Shown here in pieces: positions 26,024 to 32,569 of a DNA stretch of 32,569 nt (its first letter is position 1; each line of letters starts with the position of its first letter). A program made the position numbers and the translations under genes. Under the pieces are notes generated by a model. The model saw only the letters and a program-made list of their open reading frames with translations. It did no database searches and was not told the DNA's origin. The DNA comes from Lachnospiraceae bacterium (GTDB lineage Bacteria; Bacillota; Clostridia; Lachnospirales; Lachnospiraceae), in the NCBI GenBank assembly GCA_024684355.1, contig JAIKXA010000026.1, positions 1 through 32,569 on the forward strand, in the 5' to 3' direction.

Positions 26024-27061
26024 ATGGCAAGGGTATACGGAATAGATCCCGGGACATCAACGCTGAGAATATATCAAAAAGGTGCAGGCATAATATATAA
26101 CCAGAAAAACATGATGGCTGTACTTGACGGTAAAAAGATAATAGCAACGGGTGATGAAGCCTGGGAGATGGAGGGGAGGACCCCTGCCAATATTGAGGTT
26201 GTTTCTCCGATACGTTCGGGAGTACTCGCTCAGGTAAAAAACATGCTCGCCATGCTGAATATCATATTTGACAAGCTTGGCGAAGAATATGGCAGAATGA
26301 ACGGACAGGAGTTTATAGTGGCTTCTCCGTCATATGCGACCGAAGTTGAGAAAAAAGCTCTGGTCGATCTGATAGCGGAGTGCGATATCAGACCTAAGCG
26401 CATAAGAGTGGTGGACAGTCCGCTGGCTGCAGCTCTCGGAGCCGGAGTAAACTTAAGGGAGTGTTTCGGTGCCATGGTGATCGATATCGGAGCCGACACA
26501 ACAGAAATAGCCGTGCTCTCGCTTGGCGGGACAGTAGTAAGCCGGATGCTGAAATTCGGAGGCAACAGGCTTGATGAAAGCATCATAGGTGCTGTCAGAA
26601 AGTATTATAATTTTGCAATAGGCAGAAAAACCGCCGAACAGATAAAGATAAAGCTTGGGGATGCCGAACATCCCGAAGAAGACAATACGGTTGCACTAAA
26701 GGTATTCGGTAGAGATGTTGTCAGCGGGCTCCCGAAGAGCATAGCGGTAGATTCTTTATTTGTACATCTGGCTATAAAAGAGCATCTGGATAAGATAGCA
26801 GAGGTTGTTTTTAATATGCTTGAACATATTCCGCCCGAGATGTCGGCTGATATTATGGAGTCGGGTATATACCTTACAGGAGGCGTTTCTGGGATAAAGA
26901 ACCTCGATAAGGTACTGGCCGAAATGACCGGACTGAAAGTGTATAAATGCGATAACGGATCGGAAACGGTAGCGATGGGGCTCGGAAAGATAGCCGAGGA
27001 TCCGGATTATGATTTTCTGGCGGAAAAATACAGTACGCTGCAAGTGGAAGATTTTCGATGA
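26024..27061 (+). CDS. mreB: Rod shape-determining protein MreB
   Basis: Actin-fold motifs GIDPGTSTLRIY, VDSPLAAALGAG, MVIDIGADTTEIAVLSLGG, YLTGGVSGI; GGAGG SD before ATG 26024; followed by mreC/mreD. Confidence 0.95.
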   Translation: MARVYGIDPGTSTLRIYQKGAGIIYNQKNMMAVLDGKKIIATGDEAWEMEGRTPANIEVVSPIRSGVLAQVKNMLAMLNIIFDKLGEEYGRMNGQEFIVASPSYATEVEKKALVDLIAECDIRPKRIRVVDSPLAAALGAGVNLRECFGAMVIDIGADTTEIAVLSLGGTVVSRMLKFGGNRLDESIIGAVRKYYNFAIGRKTAEQIKIKLGDAEHPEEDNTVALKVFGRDVVSGLPKSIAVDSLFVHLAIKEHLDKIAEVVFNMLEHIPPEMSADIMESGIYLTGGVSGIKNLDKVLAEMTGLKVYKCDNGSETVAMGLGKIAEDPDYDFLAEKYSTLQVEDFR

Positions 27062-27070
27062 GATCATTAA

Positions 27071-27085
27071 ATGGGGACTGACCCC
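27071..27085. repeat. Short palindrome ATGGGGACTGACCCC at the mreB-mreC junction
   Basis: GGGG(ACTGA)CCCC, similar in core to the GGGGACAGTCCC repeat at 93-119. Confidence 0.5.
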
Positions 27086-27097
27086 AAAAGGAAGAAT

Positions 27098-27958
27098 ATG
27101 GGTAGGGAAAAAAAGAGTTTTACGATCAGCTCAAAGATGATATTTACATTTCTGGTGATCATCTGTGTCGGTCTGATAATTGTGTCATATCTCTTTTCGG
27201 ATCTGCTCGCTCCGGTAAAGACAGCGGTAGGAAATTTCTTTGTACCGATGCAAAAAGGAATATCCACCATAGGGAGCGGTATATCGGATAAGCTGAGGCT
27301 TTTTTCGGATAAGGAAAAGCTGATAGAAGAGAATGACAGGCTGACTGAAGAAGTCAATGACCTGAAAATGGAAAGACAGATACTCATACATCAGAAGTAT
27401 GAGCTCGATTATTACCGTGAGCTATATGAAAACGATTCTGTATATCAGAACGCGGAAAAGGTAGCGGCGAGGATAATAAGCAGGAATCCGAACGGAACCT
27501 GCGATGTGTTTGTCATCGATAAGGGTGAAGAGGACGGTATAGTTACCGATATGAACGTGACAGCCGGAGGAGCTTTGGTCGGTATCATAACGGATGTCGG
27601 TAAAAACTGGGCAAAAGTAAGGACGATCATAGCCGACGACAGCAGTGTAAGCGGCAGATTCCAGCCCACGTCCGATACCTGTATAGTTAAGGGAAACCTT
27701 AAGCGTATGGATGACGGATACATAGATGTGGAAATGATCAATCTGAATGCTGAAGTGTATGATAATTACGAGGTACTGACCTCGTATATAAGCGACAAGT
27801 TCCTGCCCGGTATTTTGATCGGATATGTGACCAATATAAGAAAGGATCCTTCCGAACTGAACAAACGGGCATACCTTACTCCGGCAGTTGATTTTGAACA
27901 CTTAGAGGCAGTACTTATAGTAAAGACTTTGAGAGAAGAACTGGAAGGTTTTGAGTAA
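27098..27958 (+). CDS. mreC: Rod shape-determining protein MreC
   Basis: N-terminal TM, coiled coil (KEKLIEENDRLTEEVNDLKMERQILI), ...AARIISRNP...VIDKGEEDGI; start at 27098 with AAGGAAG SD favoured over 27071. Confidence 0.93.
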   Translation: MGREKKSFTISSKMIFTFLVIICVGLIIVSYLFSDLLAPVKTAVGNFFVPMQKGISTIGSGISDKLRLFSDKEKLIEENDRLTEEVNDLKMERQILIHQKYELDYYRELYENDSVYQNAEKVAARIISRNPNGTCDVFVIDKGEEDGIVTDMNVTAGGALVGIITDVGKNWAKVRTIIADDSSVSGRFQPTSDTCIVKGNLKRMDDGYIDVEMINLNAEVYDNYEVLTSYISDKFLPGILIGYVTNIRKDPSELNKRAYLTPAVDFEHLEAVLIVKTLREELEGFE

Positions 27959-28530
27959 TGTTTTTGGTAAAATCTGTAATTATCATTGTTGAGATAATAA
28001 TTGCATATCTTCTGCAGACAAGCGTATTTACAGGGCTCAGACTGGCAGATGTGGTACCGGACATACTGATGATACTTACCGCGTCTTTGGCTTATATCTT
28101 CGGGAAAAAATCCGGAGCACTTACAGGCTTTTTATGCGGTATGATACTTGATTGTACGTTTGGATCGCTTATAGGTCTTTATGCTCTTTTATACTGCACG
28201 GTAGGATATATCTGCGGATATGCTCATCCTGTATATGATGAGACAGATTATACACTCCCTTATTTTGTGATCGGCGGAGCGGAATTTTTACTAAACCTTT
28301 TGTATTATGTATTGTTCTATTTCTTAAAAGGAGACCTCGATATAGGATATTTTATGGTAAGATACCTGTTCCCGAGGGTGATCTATACTGTAATAGTTTC
28401 AATACTGCTGTACAGGCTTATTAACCTTAACAACAACTTGTTTACCAAGCTGATGAAGAAAAAGAATACTCCGAAGGAAGCAATAATCTTCAAAGGCTTT
28501 GATGTAATAGGCGGCAGGCGGGATATATGA
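27958..28530 (+). CDS. mreD: Rod shape-determining protein MreD
   Basis: 190 aa, multi-TM, ATG overlaps the mreC stop; operon position. Confidence 0.9.
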   Translation: MFLVKSVIIIVEIIIAYLLQTSVFTGLRLADVVPDILMILTASLAYIFGKKSGALTGFLCGMILDCTFGSLIGLYALLYCTVGYICGYAHPVYDETDYTLPYFVIGGAEFLLNLLYYVLFYFLKGDLDIGYFMVRYLFPRVIYTVIVSILLYRLINLNNNLFTKLMKKKNTPKEAIIFKGFDVIGGRRDI

Positions 28531-31409
28531 AGATATACAAGTATTTACTTTCAAGGATAAAAAAGATTCCTGCCAAGATCAGGGAAACTCTCCGAATACG
28601 ACTGGTTTTCCTGAATATTACTGCTGTTGTATTGTTTCTGATCCTTTTGATAAGGCTTTATAACCTTCAGGTTTTAAAGGCACAGGAGGATTATGTGGCT
28701 ACCGGTTCGTCTGTAAAAACCATGCAGACGAGATATATGGAAAGTGCCAGAGGAGAGATATACGACAGAAACGGGAATCTGCTGGCATACAATGTGCAAA
28801 GCTATTCGGTGGTCATGACCAACTCTGCACTGACAGCTACCAACGCACAGAAAAACGAGATGATAGTAAAGCTCTTAAAGATACTGGACGAACACGGTAA
28901 TGAACCGGAGATGAGCTTTGCTATAGAACAGGATGAAAACGGCAAACTGGTATTTAACGTATCGGGTAATGCCGAGCTCAGATTTAAGAAAAACGCTTAC
29001 GGCTTGCAGCGTATCTCCGATCTTTCAGAGGAACAGAAAAACGCTACTGCCGAAGAAGTATATGAGTTTTTAAAGAACGGAAGCAAAAATGTTACAATGT
29101 TCAGTATACCTGACGAATATCCGACGGATCTGGCATTAAAGGTTATGATGTTCAGGTATACCTTGTTTAATCTTTATCCGCAATATACCCAGTTTACGGT
29201 ATGCAGTAATGTGGATGAAAGACTTATAGCCATTATTATGGAAAATGCAGGGGATCTGCCCGGAGTGGAGATAAAGCAGCAGACATCCCGTGTATATAAT
29301 GACAGCACCTATTTTGCACATATTCTCGGGTATACCGGTATGATGAATGAGGATGAAGCCGAGGAAATGAATGCCGGGTATGATACTCCCATATATACAA
29401 CCTCGGATGTTATCGGAAAAACCGGACTTGAAAAGGAATATGACAGTATCTTAAGAGGTACAAAGGGTGAAGTGAGACTTACGGTCAACTCCGGCGGTAA
29501 AGTCCTTTCAAGCGAGGTATACAAAGACCCCAAAGCCGGAAACGACGTATATCTTACCATAGACCGCGAAATGCAGATCGCATGCTATCATATACTTGAA
29601 AACAACATAGCTGCGATCCTGATATCGAAGATAGTCAATTCGGACGATTACGGAGGAAAAGGTACTTCCGCAAATAAGATTAAGATACCCATATATGAGG
29701 TATACAATGCATTTTTTGATAATGCCATGATAGACATACCTCATCTTTCGGCTGAAAATGCCACTACGGTTGAAAAAAGAACTTACAAGACCTTCTGCGA
29801 CAGAATGGATCTTATATACAGCAGGCTTGAAACCGTTATGGCGTTCGGCTCAAAGGATGCAAACAACAGCCTGTCTGATGAGCTGCAGGGGTATCTGGAT
29901 TACATCTACCAGTATTTAAAGAGAGAAGAGATAGTCTTAAAAAACAAAGTCGATTCAAATGACGAGATGTACAAGAAGTTTGCGGACGGAAAGATATCTC
30001 TCGCAGAGTTTTTAAGCTACTCCATAAATGCCGGCTGGATAAATTTGGAGCTTCTCGGTATAAAAGACGATTATAATACCAACGAAGAAATATATAAAAA
30101 GATCTATGATTTTGCCATAGAAAGCCTGAAGGACAATACAGAGTTTGAAAAGCTCGTATACAGGCAGCTGATATTCAATCATAAGATATCCGGAAGAGAC
30201 TGCTGTCTGCTCCTTTACGATCAGGGATTCTTAAAGATGAATACCAGTGATTACAACAGACTGGCAAACGGCAACATTTCTCCATATGAGTTTGTTATAG
30301 ACAAGCTTAAAAACCTGGAGATCACGCCCGGTATGCTGGCACTTGAGCCGTGCAGCGGTTCACTGGTCATCACGGACGTTAAGACCGGTGACATCAGAGC
30401 ACAGGTCACATACCCCACTTATGATGTCAACAAGCTGGCAAATAAGATCGACTGGGATTATTACCAGAAGCTGCTGAACAACCAGGCAGCTCCGTTACTT
30501 AACAGGACCACTCAGCAGATGACCACCACGGGTTCGACATTTAAACCTCTTATGGCGCTGGCGGGTCTCGGAGAGGGCGTTATAACCACATCTACTCTGA
30601 TAGAAGATAAAGGTATATTCGAGGAGGTAGATCCTTCACCTAAGTGCTGGAAATATCCCGATAACCACGGTAAGATCAACCTTACTTCCGCGATACAGCA
30701 TTCATGTAACTATTTCTTCTATAAGGTCGGATATGAAATGTCCCTTGATTCTAAGGGAGAATACAGCGACAGCTTAGGTATATCAAAGATCCAGAAATAT
30801 GCTACCATGTTCGGCTTAGCTGAAAAATCCGGAGTAGAGCTTCCAGAAAGCATGCCTACCATATCAGGTACGGATGCTGTACGTACAGCTATCGGTTATT
30901 ATCACAGCTTTGCACCTATACAGATATCAAAGTATGTGACTGCCATAGCCAACAGAGGTACCGTATATGACCTTACACTTGTCGACAGGATAAACAACAA
31001 GGATAAGGGTATGATAGTCGATAACCAGGCTTCGGTATATAACAAGATAGATATTTATTCCCAGTCACAGTGGAATGCGGTACAGCTCGGTATGTACAAC
31101 GTGGTAAATACCTCTGCCAATTCACTTAACAAACTATACGGGGATCTGGGATTCAGCGTAGCGGGAAAAACAGGTACCGCACAGGTAAGCCTGACACACC
31201 CCAGCCACGGTCTGTTCATATCGTTTGCACCGTATGAAAACCCTGAGATAAGCGTTACGGTAGTACTTCCCAACGGATATGCTTCTGCCAATGCGGCTAA
31301 GCTGGCAAGGGAAGTATACGGACTGTATTTCAACGGAGAAAATAAAGAGGGACTGCTTTCGGGTGATATAAAGACCACAACGGTAACAAATATCGACGTT
31401 TCCGACTAA
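28527..31409 (+). CDS. mrdA: Penicillin-binding protein 2 (PBP2/MrdA family) with large insertion
   Basis: 960 aa; single N-terminal TM, ARGEIYDRNGNLLAYN, TTGSTFKPL, HSCNYFFYKVG, AGKTGTAQ. Confidence 0.95.
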   Translation: MKIYKYLLSRIKKIPAKIRETLRIRLVFLNITAVVLFLILLIRLYNLQVLKAQEDYVATGSSVKTMQTRYMESARGEIYDRNGNLLAYNVQSYSVVMTNSALTATNAQKNEMIVKLLKILDEHGNEPEMSFAIEQDENGKLVFNVSGNAELRFKKNAYGLQRISDLSEEQKNATAEEVYEFLKNGSKNVTMFSIPDEYPTDLALKVMMFRYTLFNLYPQYTQFTVCSNVDERLIAIIMENAGDLPGVEIKQQTSRVYNDSTYFAHILGYTGMMNEDEAEEMNAGYDTPIYTTSDVIGKTGLEKEYDSILRGTKGEVRLTVNSGGKVLSSEVYKDPKAGNDVYLTIDREMQIACYHILENNIAAILISKIVNSDDYGGKGTSANKIKIPIYEVYNAFFDNAMIDIPHLSAENATTVEKRTYKTFCDRMDLIYSRLETVMAFGSKDANNSLSDELQGYLDYIYQYLKREEIVLKNKVDSNDEMYKKFADGKISLAEFLSYSINAGWINLELLGIKDDYNTNEEIYKKIYDFAIESLKDNTEFEKLVYRQLIFNHKISGRDCCLLLYDQGFLKMNTSDYNRLANGNISPYEFVIDKLKNLEITPGMLALEPCSGSLVITDVKTGDIRAQVTYPTYDVNKLANKIDWDYYQKLLNNQAAPLLNRTTQQMTTTGSTFKPLMALAGLGEGVITTSTLIEDKGIFEEVDPSPKCWKYPDNHGKINLTSAIQHSCNYFFYKVGYEMSLDSKGEYSDSLGISKIQKYATMFGLAEKSGVELPESMPTISGTDAVRTAIGYYHSFAPIQISKYVTAIANRGTVYDLTLVDRINNKDKGMIVDNQASVYNKIDIYSQSQWNAVQLGMYNVVNTSANSLNKLYGDLGFSVAGKTGTAQVSLTHPSHGLFISFAPYENPEISVTVVLPNGYASANAAKLAREVYGLYFNGENKEGLLSGDIKTTTVTNIDVSD

Positions 31410-31438
31410 TATCGAGATTATATAAAGGATGGATTATT

Positions 31439-32104
31439 ATGAACGGTTCAGTAATGATCAAAGGCTCAAAAAACGGAATAACACTGGTTCTTTCAGAAAC
31501 GGAAGAATATGATGTCCTGAAAGAAAAAGTTGAGAAGAAATTTGCGGAAAGTGCTAAGTTTCTGGGGAATGCTAAAACTGCCATAGCTTTTGAAGGCAGG
31601 AAGCTGACGGAAGAGCAAAAGGAAGAGCTTATAAAGTGCATTATGGATAATACCCAGTTGGAAATAGTATGTATACTGGACAATTCGGAAGAGGGAAATG
31701 CCGTATTTAAGCAGGCTGTAGAGAAAAAGATCAACGAGCTTACTGCGGCAAATGCCAGGATATATAAGGGCAACCTCCGCTCAGGGCAGGCACTTGAAAG
31801 CGATACCGGCCTTATAGTACTCGGAGATGTAAATCCGGGTGCGAGCCTTGTATCGAAGGGAAATATCATAGTGCTCGGAGTGCTCAGGGGTACAGCATGG
31901 GCAGGTGCAGGCGGAAATGAAAACTGTTTCGTTATCTGTTCGGATATGATGCCCATGCAGATAAGGATAGCCGATATCATAGCCAGATCGCCCGATCATC
32001 AGGACAGTAAGTCCGGCAAGGATATAAGGATCGCATATCTTGAAAACGGTTCGATATGTATATCACCTTTAAGTAAGGATATAATTACCGGACTTGTTTT
32101 ATAA
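31439..32104 (+). CDS. minC: Septum site-determining protein MinC
   Basis: 221 aa; C-terminal beta-helix YKGNLRSGQALESDTGLIVLGDVNPGASLVSKGNIIVLGVLRGTAWAG; upstream of minD. Confidence 0.96.
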   Translation: MNGSVMIKGSKNGITLVLSETEEYDVLKEKVEKKFAESAKFLGNAKTAIAFEGRKLTEEQKEELIKCIMDNTQLEIVCILDNSEEGNAVFKQAVEKKINELTAANARIYKGNLRSGQALESDTGLIVLGDVNPGASLVSKGNIIVLGVLRGTAWAGAGGNENCFVICSDMMPMQIRIADIIARSPDHQDSKSGKDIRIAYLENGSICISPLSKDIITGLVL

Positions 32105-32106
32105 AA

Positions 32107-32267
32107 TACACCTCATCCGTCACGCTAAAGCGTGACACCTTCCCCTCGAGGGGAAGGCTTATAAAAAGACATTCTCTGGCTTCCCCTTGAGGGGAAGGCT
32201 TATAAAAAGACATTCTCTGGCTTCCCCTTGAGGGGAAGCTGTCAGCGAAGCTGACTGATGAGGTGTA
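32107..32267. repeat. MITE-like palindromic element between minC and minD
   Basis: Perfect 11-bp terminal inverted repeats TACACCTCATC/GATGAGGTGTA, internal palindromes (GTCACGCTAAAGCGTGAC; CCTTCCCCTCGAGGGGAAGG; CTTCCCCTTGAGGGGAAG x2) and a tandem unit containing GGCTTATAAAAAGACATTCTCT. Confidence 0.88.
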
Positions 32268-32282
32268 AAACAAAAAAATATC

Positions 32283-32310
32283 TTGAATATTTTACCAAAT
32301 TTAGTATTAT
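32283..32310 (+). promoter_or_regulatory. Candidate minD promoter
   Basis: TTGAAT - 16 nt - TATTAT just downstream of the repeat element. Confidence 0.45.
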
Positions 32311-32406
32311 ATATATTAGGGTATTTTAGACTATTATACAGGAATAAGAACCCGGAAGTATTTATATACTTCAGTAATACGTAACACGTAATGGAGGAAT
32401 AGGAAA

Positions 32407-32569
32407 ATGGGTGAAGTAATAGTAGTAACTTCTGGCAAGGGAGGTGTAGGAAAGACTACCACTACGGCAAATGTCGGAACAGGTCTTGCAAAGCTTGACA
32501 AAAAAGTAGTACTTATCGATACCGATATAGGTCTTAGAAACCTTGATGTAGTTATGGGTCTTGAGAACA
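32407..32569 (+). CDS. minD: Septum site-determining protein MinD (5' part, truncated by window end)
   Basis: [54 protein letters not shown]; deviant Walker A; GGAGG SD. Confidence 0.98.
   Translation, partial: MGEVIVVTSGKGGVGKTTTTANVGTGLAKLDKKVVLIDTDIGLRNLDVVMGLEN

Noticed and set aside
31330-31980. 216-aa minus-strand ORF antisense to minC/mrdA
   Set aside because: Overlaps clear minC; no SD or recognisable motif; Ser/Phe-rich antisense artefact.
32107-32267. CRISPR-like array
   Set aside because: Only two tandem units with no distinct unique spacers; palindromic MITE-like structure explains it.
32085-32273. 62-aa minus-strand ORF
   Set aside because: Produced by the palindromic repeat element (PSPQGEARECLFISLPLEGKV).

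Overview
This looks like a low-to-mid GC Firmicutes chromosomal segment, probably Lachnospiraceae (inferred from gene content and order). Most genes are on the + strand and are housekeeping. In order: patatin-like phospholipase; a lone minus-strand pilT; a secreted YD/RHS-repeat-like protein translationally coupled to an atypical signal peptidase I; xseA (with an extra N-terminal domain) and xseB; rbgA; rnhB; a cytosolic FlhB-C-domain protein (ylqH/fhlB-like); yraN; pgeF; a DUF512 protein; der; plsY; gpsA; an SH3-NlpC/P60 hydrolase; a 30-codon orphan ORF with a strong SD and terminator; a membrane-anchored MutS-family ATPase; mutS; mutL; miaA; a ynbB-like PLP enzyme; radC; mreBCD; mrdA/PBP2; minC; and the start of minD. 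Non-coding content includes three dispersed repeat families and several clear promoters and terminators. I see no CRISPR array, tRNA/rRNA, IS element or prophage. The strongest leads are the signal peptidase paralog with Arg at the catalytic Lys position, coupled to a secreted repeat protein; the ExoVII large subunit with a DUF5710-like extension and altered GHETD motif; the membrane-anchored MutS paralog beside mutS; and the 30-aa orphan small-ORF unit. All family calls come from motif recognition only; no database search was run.
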